NCBI GenBank assembly: GCA_015680685.1
Contig: MNCI01004969.1
Span: 50,216-114,215, forward strand
DNA: 64,000 nucleotides
Direction of reading: 5' to 3'
Source: Gnetum montanum
Lineage: Eukaryota; Streptophyta; Gnetopsida; Gnetales; Gnetaceae
Position numbers and translations under genes: made by a program. This document shows positions 46,540 to 55,675 of the stretch, in pieces (positions within the stretch are counted from its first letter, which is position 1; each line of letters starts with the position of its first letter). Under the pieces are notes generated by a model. The model ran no database searches, was not told the DNA's origin, and saw nothing but the letters and a program-made list of their open reading frames with translations.

Positions 46540-49092
46540 TTACCAGCTCAAATCCAATCAAATACAACATGGGTTAACATTACAGTATGGATTTGAGAGG
46601 GATTTTGGTTTGAAGGGGACTCGGATAAAGGAGAGATAGAGGAAGGTGAAGGAGTAGGGTTACCAACCACTAATGTGTTTGATGGCTTTGGTGGACTACA
46701 AGGTTGAAAAAAGGATCTCTTCTTTATTTGTGGTTCCAACCCACTTGGTGGGTTAACCGATTGTAGATTAACTACCCTCGTAGCGTTTCTTTGTTGTGGT
46801 TGGGCAGACAATTCACCCGACATGGATGGAGCAGGTGGTAGTTGGGTAGGAGACAGAGGGGTAGGTGCAAGGATAGGAAAAGCATGAGGATAGTAGATGG
46901 CATCCCTTCTTAGATAGGATGGTTGGTACACTTCAGGAAGGTAGTGGTGAGGTTGGTAAGTGGCAACATGACCAGAAGAGTCCCGTGGAGATGAAGGTTG
47001 TTGAACATAGTAACCATAGGGATCTAGCTACCAGTAAGGGTACTGCTGTCTTGGAGGTGCCAGCACTCATGATTGTGGTTGCTACCACTATTGGTACAAT
47101 CCTTAGGGTTGTGGTGGAGTTCCACTTGGATAGTATTGCTATGGTTGGTGGCATTATTGAGTGTTGCCTTGTGGATAAGGCAATCTTTTGGGTGTTTGCC
47201 TTGTGCAAGTCATGGATGTAAGGCATACACCCCAAATTCCTACAAGTGTGATACAATTGGGAAACATCCCTTAGGATTTTCATATTGACAAACATCACAC
47301 CCATCATCATCATCTAAGTCACTATCCGCAACTATTTCTATTGCATCCATTTTACCCTTACCCTTAGATATAGCACGTTTATCTTCCTTATGTCTTTGGC
47401 ACTCATGCTTACCACTTTGCTCCTTAAACTCTTCAAAAAAATTTAAGATAGCCTAAAACTTGTTGTCTATAGAGTCTCATAATTGGTCAACCTTAGCCAT
47501 GATTTCAAATTGTAATTTCTGGAGTGGAAATGTTTTCTGATTAGCCACCTTATCTCTGGTTAATTCATCCTCATTGTCACAAAACTGCACCCCCCCCCCC
47601 CCCCCCTTTTGTGGATAGAAGGGTCCCTATTGTATTCCTCTGCACTTTCTTGCTTTCTCAATTCTCCCTACTCCTTGGCTACTTGCTCAATTAATTTTTA
47701 GATCTGAAGAGTGCTTAACTCTGTCAATATCCCTTGGGCATAGACTCCAAGGGTTTCCCTTGTTTCAAACTACAATCCATCTATGATATGATGAAGTTGA
47801 TCAAGATGAGAGTATCCATGGTCTGGATACCTATGTAGCAAAGAATAGTATCAGCCAATAGCAGCATCCAAGGGCTCATGGTTTCCTTGTTTCCACCCTT
47901 GGATTTGCTTCCTCAAATTGGACACTCGGGAGTACATTTGATATTTGTCATTAACCAATTCCAACATCGTACTCCACCACCTGATTGATTCTAGTTCCAA
48001 GGATTGGTACCAATGTTTTGCTTTCTTTATGAGTGTTCTTCGAAATAATTCTAGCTTTTGCCAATCATTCTCAATATTCTACAAGGCACATGCATCTTGG
48101 AAGGCTTGGAGATGATTTTGTAGACTAGCATCATATCCTCCCTCAAACCGAGGGATGTTGTTCATGTTCAACCTATTTATTTTGCTATCCTTTACGTGCC
48201 TTGTTGAAATCCTCACGACCTTTGCAATGTTTAACATGCCCCAAGTGGCAAGTACAAGTTCATCAAGGCCATGGTGATGGTGCCTATGATGTTCTCTACT
48301 AGCCCTTCTTTCTTGGCAGTGGATCTCTTTGGATTACCCATGCCTCCGATCCTGACTGTCCCAATGGTCCCTTATGTTGTTCTAGTCCTGTCCATCACCT
48401 CTGTCACAGTTATTCCCTCTACGGCCATGATTTGAGTCAAATGAAGAAGATGATGATGATGATGAAGGGGAAGAGGAAGGAGAACTTACTTTGCATTGAT
48501 GCCTATCATCCTTCCTTCAATGCTTGCAACCACGATTACTATCGTGACCTTCTTTTTTCCCCTTATCATGACTTGCCTCTCCAGATCCATTTTTATCATT
48601 GGATCCATTTTGACCAAAACCTAGATTATGAATTGTGGATTGCACATTCTAGTTGAGGGCCCCCTAAACAAAGTCAAAGAGAGGAGAATCACTAAAGAAG
48701 TGGTCACCTCCATCTAATGGGCCAAGCAGAGGTGAAAAAGTGTTTGACGCCTTGCCCTTCACAAGCTTGTGTTGGTGCTCTAGCTAATGATCCCTTAACC
48801 TTTGTGCTTTAGTGGGATGATAATCCCTTGAATCGGGATCTCACATTTCATACTCTCCACGAAGGTGTTGAAGCCCATGTCATGCGAACATTAGCTAGAG
48901 CATTGCTAGAATAGATCGATCAAGTGGCAACACAATGTTGCCTTCCATGTCGTGCCACCGTAGCATTTCATCTTGATGCAAGATGAAGGTGAAGTCTGGT
49001 ACATACTCATAAGGATGAGCATATACCACCTAGTATTGCTAAGGCACTTGATCTGCCCTAGGCGGAGATAGGCTCCTATGAGTAGAAGACAT
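46540..49092 (-). pseudogene. Element F: gag
   Basis: Start ATG at 49092 (MSSTHRSLSPPRAD). The FTFILHQDEMLRWHDMEG block follows (about 48,990), then a Ser/Asp-rich low-complexity stretch (48,440-48,480), capsid-like sequence to about 47,700, and the zinc knuckle CDVCQYENPKGCF (about 47,295; His changed to Asn). Pro-rich C-terminus (46,560-46,930). A run of 17 C (plus strand, 47,590-47,606) sits in the coding sequence and breaks the frame. Confidence 0.83.
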
Positions 49093-49237
49093 TTTATGTT
49101 AATGGACTTATAGGCAATGTGTAGTTAAGGTTTAATTTAATTCTAATTCTATTTTTTTTTGTAAGATTTGACTCTTAGGGTTTGAACAACGAGGTTACTA
49201 AGTTTCACTTGGTGTAGTAGTGCACATAGAACAAAAG

Positions 49238-49256
49238 TCCTTGGCAACGGCACCAA
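49238..49256 (-). promoter_or_regulatory. Element F primer binding site (tRNA-Asp type)
   Basis: The minus strand reads TTGGTGCCGTTGCCAAGGAC directly inside the 5' LTR. Confidence 0.88.
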
Positions 49257-50111
49257 TGATGAATAGCAAGGTACCCCTACGCCCAACCATACAAATCACA
49301 GGCATCCACATGCCATCTGATCGAATTCCGTAGACTTTAATTACCAAGTACGCTAGAGCTAAATAATGCATGCGTGTTGTCTGTTCATTGTCTTCCTAGT
49401 CCCACTTATGGAATGCAATTGTATGGTTAAGTGTGACTGAGGTGTAAGATTTTTATTATTTTGTGTTTTATCAATTTACTCACCTAGAAAAAGAATGAAA
49501 GTGAGAGTGATCAAGTGCTAAGAAAACTATGATCTAATCTAGCATAACACAAGTAATGTTTCCACTTCCCGGACACATCCTAAACTTTGTGTAAACACTG
49601 CTGGGTTGTCCAATGCTTATCATTTCTAAGCTACCAAGTGTCACACGTATGTTCGAAGGGGGTTGTGCTTGTGTATTCTAATGAGTTGCTTGATTAATCA
49701 AAATTAATTGCTGCATGAATAACATTAATGTAAACTGCATGAAATCACAATATATTAATGCATAAGAAAGAAAATCTCAAGTTCTGCAAGGTGAATCAAA
49801 GAGCTCATCTTTATTGCCAACATAATGATGTGTGTAGGTACAACAATGCTTGAATAAAGATTCGATCACACTTAGATCTTCTGCTGCGGGCACTTGGAAA
49901 ATATTCTAACTCTCAATTGAACAAACTGCAAGAGTTTTGCTACTTGACTGCTAAAAACTACTCTCAATCATGTGCCCAGGGGCTGTATTTATAGACCCCA
50001 AGAGTAACCCTATGATATCGAATGTGCGATATCGCATCTTGGGTCACGATATTGCGTACCCGATATCACAGCCACTCCAATATCAAAGCATATGAAAAAC
50101 ATGATTTATCA
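49257..50111 (-). repeat. Element F 5' LTR
   Basis: 855 bp. ATAT[C/T] array at 50014, 50028, 50048, 50062 and 50079 (spacing 14, 20, 14, 17). TATA box present (TGTATTTATAGACC, 49984-49997 on the plus strand). Ends with the CCTAA duplication at 50112. Confidence 0.92.
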
Positions 50112-50116
50112 CCTAA

Positions 50117-50240
50117 CAACAAGGGGAAGTAACCAATGGAACAGCCACCACTACTAGGCACCACATAGGCTACATCAGGCTTCATCCAAATTTTGTTTTT
50201 GTCAAAATTATCATGTCATGTCTTGTGTCAATTTTTGTAA
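50117..50240 (+). pseudogene. Element E: accessory ORF, 3' end
   Basis: Last 41 codons of the frame cut at 41,529, in phase after removal of F and one CCTAA. Hydrophobic final segment (about GFIQILFLSKLSCHVLCQFL) and stop at 50,238-50,240. The hydrophobic tail could be a membrane anchor; that is a guess from composition. Confidence 0.6.
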
Positions 50241-50374
50241 CACACAACTGTAGCATTCAAGAGTCATGTATATAGTTAGTTAGTCATGTAAATCTACCTT
50301 CCAATTTTGTAAGGAACTCTATCCTCATTTTTTTTTTTAACTTGAGGATGAGCTTTCCGTCAATGGTGAGGGTA
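50241..50374 (+). other. Element E 3' untranslated region and polypurine tract
   Basis: Ends with CTTGAGGATGAGCTTTCCGT...GGTGAGGGTA (50,341-50,374), the same pre-LTR module seen in B and F. Confidence 0.7.
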
Positions 50375-51265
50375 TGATAAGATGCATTTTTTATGGCTAC
50401 AATATCGAGTATCTAATATAGGAGATGCAATATTACGTACCCAATATCAAAGCCCAAGCTATGACATCAAATATTCAATATTGTGAGACACATGCCTGCT
50501 TATAAATATGATACTTAGGCACATAGTCCAATGACAATTTTTTCTACCCTTACTGAAACTCTTTCAGTTTGGTTCCATGAATTTAGACTTAGTAATTAGA
50601 AGTGTGAATGGGTGCAGTGTAGTGTGAACTAGTGAACAACATATTTATTTGAGCATTTTGTACTTGGGCACAAGTGTGACCAGACATAAAGATCGAGCTA
50701 TTTCCCACTATTGCAGCATTCTCCTAGATTTACTATTACACTTTGAATAATTTTCTTACTATTTCCTAACTTAATGATTTACTTTTCTAAAGCACTTTAC
50801 TTTTACATGTTCATATTAAGTGAAATGAGTATGACTAATCTTGAGCACTTAAGTGTAACTACTTCATAACCCAATAGTGTTATCGCATGGTACTCCCAGT
50901 AGCACTACACTTGGTATCCTAGTGGTAATTACATGAAGCCCAAGGTTTGTACAGAAGATTAGGAACGAATACTCATCACACTAGGCTAGACTAGATTCAT
51001 TATTCATTTTACTTAGTTTAGAATTTGCCTTTATATTCATCATGTTTACTAAGAGTAAGATGGCCTTCACAACATTAATTATCATATACCTCATAGTGAG
51101 TTAAATCATACACCTAGATTTTGCTTGCTCACATGGGAAGACAATGATCCCAAACTTTAACCAATTACACATAATCACATTGCCTTGTCCATAGATTATG
51201 ATCTAGTCACACGTGAACACCTATGACTTGTATGGTTGGGTGTTGGATTACTCCACCGCTCATCA
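50375..51265 (+). repeat. Element E 3' LTR
   Basis: 891 bp, TGATAAG...CTCATCA. TATA CTTATAAATATG near 50,500; AATATC-type array 50,395-50,485. Followed by AATGG at 51266-51270. Confidence 0.9.
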
Positions 51266-51270
51266 AATGG

Positions 51271-51400
51271 TTAGGAAAGGACATAATTATTTCATGGTTA
51301 TTGTCAAATCTAAAAATAAGGTGGATGATATAGTTGATATTCTAGTAGTCAATGAATTTCCAGATGTATTTACAAAGGAACTACCAAGTGTACTGACCTA
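51271..51400 (+). pseudogene. Element D: start of reverse transcriptase region
   Basis: Continues element D after E. Joined to 32,308 it reads FSKDFMRM then VRKGHNYFMVIVKSKNKVDD, then VVNEFPDVFTKELPS. This is the linker and EFPDVFPEELP motif that opens the RT region of chromoviruses. Interrupted near 51,396 by insertion G; resumes near 53,150. Confidence 0.82.
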
Positions 51401-52374
51401 AATCGTCGGTGTAATGCTGGAAGGGAAAAACAAACACAGAAAGATTGTCGGGCAGACACAGTTGACCCTACCTTCGCCTAAGGGCAAGCTGGAAAAGAAA
51501 ACGAAGGCAGAGTGCCTTGGATGGTCTGCACTCAAATCAACCAAGGACTTCCCTGAGCGTAAACTATGGTCGACACTGCGGTTATCGTAACGAAATGTAA
51601 ACAGTGCGCAAAAAATGTAAACAAAAGTGTATGCAGAACTAGTATTGCAAACAGAACATAAACTGAATGTAAAATAGAGTAAACAATAAAATGGCTAGTA
51701 GAAATGAACTGTATTGTATTGCTTAGAAAAGATGTGCATCGGTCAAAGCGTAGCTGCACGTGTGGATGGCAGGTCAAGCACCAAGCCCAAGGGTGATGTG
51801 ATGTTTTCAGAAGTGCTTGGATGCTAGGAGTCAAGTGTGCCCAAGCGTCCAAAGATTGCTGGTCTGAGTTTCCTAAGCCGTCAAACCTTTAAAATTTCCA
51901 ACGTCTGAAATTTTCAACCTGGTTTATGTGAATTGACAGGGTATTTATAGGGCTGGGCCGAGCTCAAGTGCGGAATCCAAGAATTGAATCAATAGTTGGG
52001 AGATGAGAGGAAAGCGGATCAAGTGATGCGTGTCCAATGGATAGCTGTATGTGAGTTGGACGTGTGTGGGCAAGCTATGTTCTAGACCAGGTACATTGTA
52101 TCTTACAACGTGCGACAACTCATTCAAGCCAACTCATGCTCATGGCACACACAATTCAGAGCGTAAGAGCTGGACAAATGACAAATGATGAAAATTTACA
52201 ATGAAATGACAATGTACAATAAGAGAAATTGACTCTGGCTCGCTTGAAACTTTTGGATCTTTGAATTGACTGCTGCAGGATGTCGATTTGAGTGGTTCTG
52301 TGGCTATTTGAGGTGTCTTCGCCTGACAAGAACTTCCAGCATAAGGTGATTTTGTCACAGCATGAACTCAGCAT

Positions 52375-52990
52375 GCGCATGTTACACTCACGCTGCACTC
52401 ACGCTATAGCGTGACCTCAGCATGAGTGACTTGAAAGTGATGCATTTCACTCCAGATTTTGATTTTTGAAGCCTAATTCTTAAGTACAACAGTTTCTTGT
52501 CTGTGTCTGACCCTGAGAGTGATCTAAAATCTAGAATTTGAGCCTGGATGTGCCTTGTTTGGAGCCACTTTTGGCAAGTCACGCTGGACTCACACTGCAG
52601 TGTGACCACATCGTGAGCCACAAAAACTGCCATTTTGGACTTAAAAACTGAAATTTTTAAGGCTGCAGGCTGAAGTTGTCAACAATGAACTTTTAGGATG
52701 ACTTGCTCTTTGGAAATCAAGTCATTTCGACTCAGTGTTGAGGCTCCCAAAGTTGGTCACGCTAGACTCATGCTGCAGCGTGACCACAGCATGACCTGCA
52801 ACATGTGTGTGGAAGTGTGAACAGTTTGTCTTCAAATTTGAATTTCTGAATGCTGAAACCTAGAGTGAATATCAGTGGCCCTTAGGGATGGCTTGCACTC
52901 TCAAATTTTGACCATTTTTTACTTGGTTTGGAGGCTTCTAGGGTTGGTCACGCTGGACTCACGCTACAGCGTGACCATAGCGTGCCCTAC
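52375..52990. repeat. Four-unit tandem repeat of about 190 bp with palindromes
   Basis: Palindrome centres near 52,405, 52,597, 52,775 and 52,967. Each unit has a GGTCACGCTGGACTCACGCT phrase and a TCACGCTGCAGCGTGA-type palindrome, followed by GACCACAGCATGACC. Unit 2 has the fully palindromic variant TCACACTGCAGTGTGA. Confidence 0.8.
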
Positions 52991-52998
52991 AGTGTGAG

Positions 52999-53148
52999 TG
53001 TGAAAATTGCAATTTCCAACGTGTGTTGCCCAGAATAAGGCAGCGTGAGTGAGCTTGACTTAGTCAAATTTTTGCCTCCCAAAGGTCNTCAAGCTCACTA
53101 ATGCTGGCTTATCCTAGGCAACACACGCTAGAAATTGCAATTTTCACA
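52999..53148. repeat. Inverted repeat, 60-bp arms, 30-base loop with N
   Basis: Arm 52999-53058 is nearly the reverse complement of 53089-53148 (about 85-90% by eye; both outer ends TGTGAAAATTGC/GCAATTTTCACA). Single N bases lie at 53088, at the loop edge, and at 53149, just outside the second arm. Confidence 0.85.
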
Positions 53149-53149
53149 N

Positions 53150-53340
53150 GAAATTAGTGGTGTTTCACCAAGGTTGTCTCCAAAAAGAAAAATAGAGGTA
53201 GAAATCACTCTCAAACTAGGAATAGAACTAATTTCTAAGGCACCATATCACATGTTCCTAGTTGAATTAGTAGAGCTCAAGATATAAATACAAGAACTTT
53301 TAGAAAAAAATTTAACATACTTTGTATTGATAATAACTAC
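53150..53340 (+). pseudogene. Element D: reverse transcriptase fragment
   Basis: Reads ISGVSPRLSPKRKIEVEITL, then ISKAPYHMFLVELVELK and IQELLEKNLTYF. This matches the RT N-terminus of chromoviruses (PISKAPYRMSPVELKELK, LQELLDKGFI). The similarity stops near 53,340; the rest of pol is not in this window. Confidence 0.8.
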
Positions 53341-54940
53341 AATATTTTTTGCATTTAAATATGCCACCATTTCTACCTCTCAAGGTACTTTAACTTTCTA
53401 CCATTCCTTTATATACTTTGCCAATTCACATTTGGTCAAGTTTTTGTTTACCAAGATTCTATAATCACGCATATTCTCACGATGCTGACAAATTAGCTCT
53501 TTAGCTTTTAAAGTACCAAATCTCACCCAAATAGTGCAAAGCCTCTTACCCTTGTTTCCTACTTGTATGACCTTTTTTGATCACATCTTTGTTATCACTA
53601 TTTCTTTTATTGTCTCTATCACATTTTCACCTTTGGTCTCATATACTCCAACAAATTTAAGGTTTAAGACCCTAAATTATTTTTCCTTTTGTTCTTTTAG
53701 TGCCTTTGAAACTACCTTTTCCATAAATGTGTTCCAAATTACATTGTGCATTTTGACCTACATTGTCCTCTTCTACATGCTTACCTTGAATAACATATAG
53801 TTGACATAAGATCTACTTATTTTGACTAATAACCTTAGCCATTTTTGCTCTAATTTCAAATAATTTGCATAGAATTTCTATATTTTTGTACTTCTAACTT
53901 TTTATTTTAGTCTTTCAACTATGCAATATGGGTGATCATTTCCTCGGGTGATCATTTTCTTGATGGATGCAAATTTGGACACCAACAGATCCAAGATCCA
54001 AGTGAACCTTGGGTATCCCTGTTTGTGTGTTGGAACCTTAGGTATCTCTATTGGTGTGTTGGAGCCGGACTTGCATTGTAATGAAGCCATAACTTAATAA
54101 CGCGCAAGAAGCCAGATTTCACCATAACCCATAGCATATGCCCACCGTTGTTGTGTCTTGCCCTTGGTTACTCTTCTCTACCCTCTACTACACTCTCCCA
54201 TTAATACCTCCATGCCAAAGGTATTGAAACTATAAAAATGTGTGGTTAATGTTCCGCCCAAATTTGACAAGGGCTTAGAAGCCACTTTCTTTTGTGTTTT
54301 CTTTTATAACAAAGACTTTTGATATGTGATTGATGTTCACATAATTACGCTGCGCTCAGCGGTGGTTGTCCCTAATTTTCTGACATTGCTTGAAATGAAG
54401 AAGAAGCATTGAACAAGAGGCTGCATTAATTTTTAATGGTATTTAAAAACATGTTTTTTTTTTTTTTTTTGGCAACTCAAACTCCGATCGTTTTTCTTCC
54501 GACTAGATTAAACTGGATTAAAAAATCTGCAATCTCTTTTGACGTGTCAGCTGGTTGATGATTCAGCCTCTGCAGTTTCGATCATATTAGTTTTCCAGAT
54601 CCACGCGCATTATCAGAACAGGGCCTCTGCTTACGCAAGTTGCTGAATTCGAGCAGGTAACAATCTATTTTCCATTGACGTGTAAGAGATTGCAGGCTGT
54701 TTAAACTGCTGAGTCCCCACCATGGGCGGTTCACGAAAACAAAAAATATAGAATACGCCATGAACGCTCCGTGAAATTAAACTGAAACTTTGAAAAGAAA
54801 GTTCACTTTGTATAATTAAAATGAAAGCGCTTTGGAAACTACAGTATATCACTGTCAAGCGCAGCGAACATCACATATTTTCAAGATTAGCATATACTCT
54901 TGTGATATACAAATTTAATAAATTCATATTGACCACCAGG
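53341..54940. other. AT-rich DNA without a supported gene
   Basis: Frames at 53534-53800 (+) and 53902-54090 (-) have no recognisable domain. The minus strand from about 53,600 to 53,340 is open with few stops, but I cannot assign it. A run of 17 T lies at 54,454-54,470. The downstream part (54.4 kb on) looks like unique DNA flanking the gene at 54,948. Confidence 0.4.
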
Positions 54941-54947
54941 AATTCCT

Positions 54948-55304
54948 TCAGTGAGCAGATGGACTAGGATTTTGTCTGGTAACTCGAACGTAACACAGAA
55001 GAGCCACAATAACAGTGGCAATAAGCCCTCCAAAAATGACTCCTCCGACAACACAAGATTCAATCTTCATGCGCTGCTTGTGCTTTGCTTCTTCTTCTTC
55101 TGCGTTTACTACGCTAACATAGTCCACCGCTGCCGTTTTCACAGCCGTATCAACATTTTGGACAGGAGAAATCGCCACAGTACTGCCAATTACAATAGAG
55201 GAGGCCTTCTCCGTTAAAGTTCTGGCATCTGCTCTAAATAGTAACTGAGCCCACAACGCCAAAACCAGACCAAGCACTACAACAGTGTTGCATTGGCACG
55301 CCAT
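54948..55304 (-). CDS. Small single-pass membrane protein, 118 aa, unknown function
   Basis: The only intact, convincing host gene seen. One uninterrupted exon. Residues 1-27 form a typical secretory signal peptide (hydrophobic VVVLGLVLALWAQLLF, small residues ADA before the likely cut). Residues 28-83 are a short exterior segment with an acidic/basic cluster EEEEAKHKQRMK. Residues about 85-108 are a Gly/Val-rich transmembrane helix (GGVIFGGLIATVIVALLCYV), followed by RVTRQNPSPSAH, a short basic cytosolic tail. This is type I topology. ATG 55304 has a favourable upstream context (GAGAATATGG) and is the first Met of the frame. A Cys sits directly before the helix. Small proteins with this layout are known in plants but mostly uncharacterised. 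No symbol is assigned. Confidence 0.75.
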   Translation of the reverse strand: MACQCNTVVVLGLVLALWAQLLFRADARTLTEKASSIVIGSTVAISPVQNVDTAVKTAAVDYVSVVNAEEEEAKHKQRMKIESCVVGGVIFGGLIATVIVALLCYVRVTRQNPSPSAH

Positions 55305-55441
55305 ATTCTCAATCTCAGAAAATCAAATCAAACCAAGCCTCAAGAGATTTGCAAGAGAAAGGAATAACGCCTGCAATCTGAAATCCTCAAGAAAGAAATG
55401 CTGCTGTGATGTTCTATAGTGTCAAAAACCAGGCGAAATCT

Positions 55442-55627
55442 TCAGAGGTTTTGTGGGTATTTTGCTGGGAAATGGAGGAAATGCTCATTTGTGGCCTTGT
55501 GGGTCTCTGTTGAAACGGAAACGAAGAAGACAGTGAGTACTAATGGATGAAAAACCCAAAAGGAATTGAATTGCATAGTCCTGGTGGGTATGTGTTTGGG
55601 AATGAAGGAAAGCCTGTTGGAACCCAC
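55442..55627 (-). CDS. Possible upstream ORF or small secreted peptide
   Basis: A 61-codon minus-strand frame lies 137 bp upstream of the membrane-protein start and downstream of a TATA-like element. From the second Met (17 residues in) it reads MQFNSFWVFHPLVLTVFFVS, hydrophobic like a signal peptide, then about 24 polar residues. It may be an upstream ORF in the leader of the 54,948-55,304 gene, a separate small peptide, or chance. Confidence 0.25.
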   Translation of the reverse strand: MGSNRLSFIPKHIPTRTMQFNSFWVFHPLVLTVFFVSVSTETHKATNEHFLHFPAKYPQNL

Positions 55628-55659
55628 GAGAGAAATGGGAAGAAGAAGCTTTGTAGGAA

Positions 55660-55675
55660 TGTTCTTATAAAGTGA
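55660..55675 (-). promoter_or_regulatory. Candidate TATA box for the membrane-protein gene
   Basis: The minus strand reads CACTTTATAAGAAC, about 360 bp upstream of the start codon at 55304, followed by a pyrimidine-rich CTTCTTCTTCCC stretch common in plant leaders. Confidence 0.45.

Larger units (their letters stand above)
41530..50111 (-). mobile_element. Element F: complete minus-strand Athila/Tat-supergroup Ty3 element
   Basis: 8582 bp, inserted in the accessory ORF of element E in the opposite orientation. LTRs are 49257-50111 (5') and 41530-42366 (3'), roughly 92% identical by eye over the parts compared. It has a tRNA-Asp-type primer site, CCTAA duplications, and gag, PR, RT, RNase H and IN in order on the minus strand. 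Its 3' non-coding module is much shorter (about 0.5 kb) than in B and C. LTR sequence is closer to E than to C. Confidence 0.93.
32309..51265 (+). mobile_element. Element E: pol-less Ty3 element with extra ORF, carrying F
   Basis: LTRs 32309-33180 and 50375-51265, AATGG duplications, plus strand. Subtracting element F (41530-50111 and one CCTAA) leaves about 10.4 kb. Contents are gag and protease (33,312-36,788), then about 2 kb of non-coding DNA, then a 942-codon unrecognised ORF. No RT, RNase H or integrase can be found. It looks like a non-autonomous family that depended on a relative for polymerase and integrase. Confidence 0.88.
51396..53149 (-). mobile_element. Insertion G: probable solo LTR or LTR fragment in element D
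   Basis: The chromovirus frame of D is open on both sides and absent between, so this 1.75 kb is an insertion. The minus strand has a good TATA box (CCCTATAAATACCC, near 51,946) with a repeat-rich upstream half (52.37-53.0 kb), the layout of an LTR. No target-site duplication, primer site or coding region was found, and the right end is confused by an inverted repeat and single N bases, so the ends are approximate. Confidence 0.5.

Noticed and set aside
51213-51401. 62-codon open frame at the right end of element E as one protein
   Set aside because: Its first 18 codons are E LTR sequence; only the part after 51,270 belongs to element D.
53534-53800. 88-codon hydrophobic frame as a gene
   Set aside because: Low-complexity Phe/Thr/Ser content from AT-rich DNA, no start context, no recognised domain.
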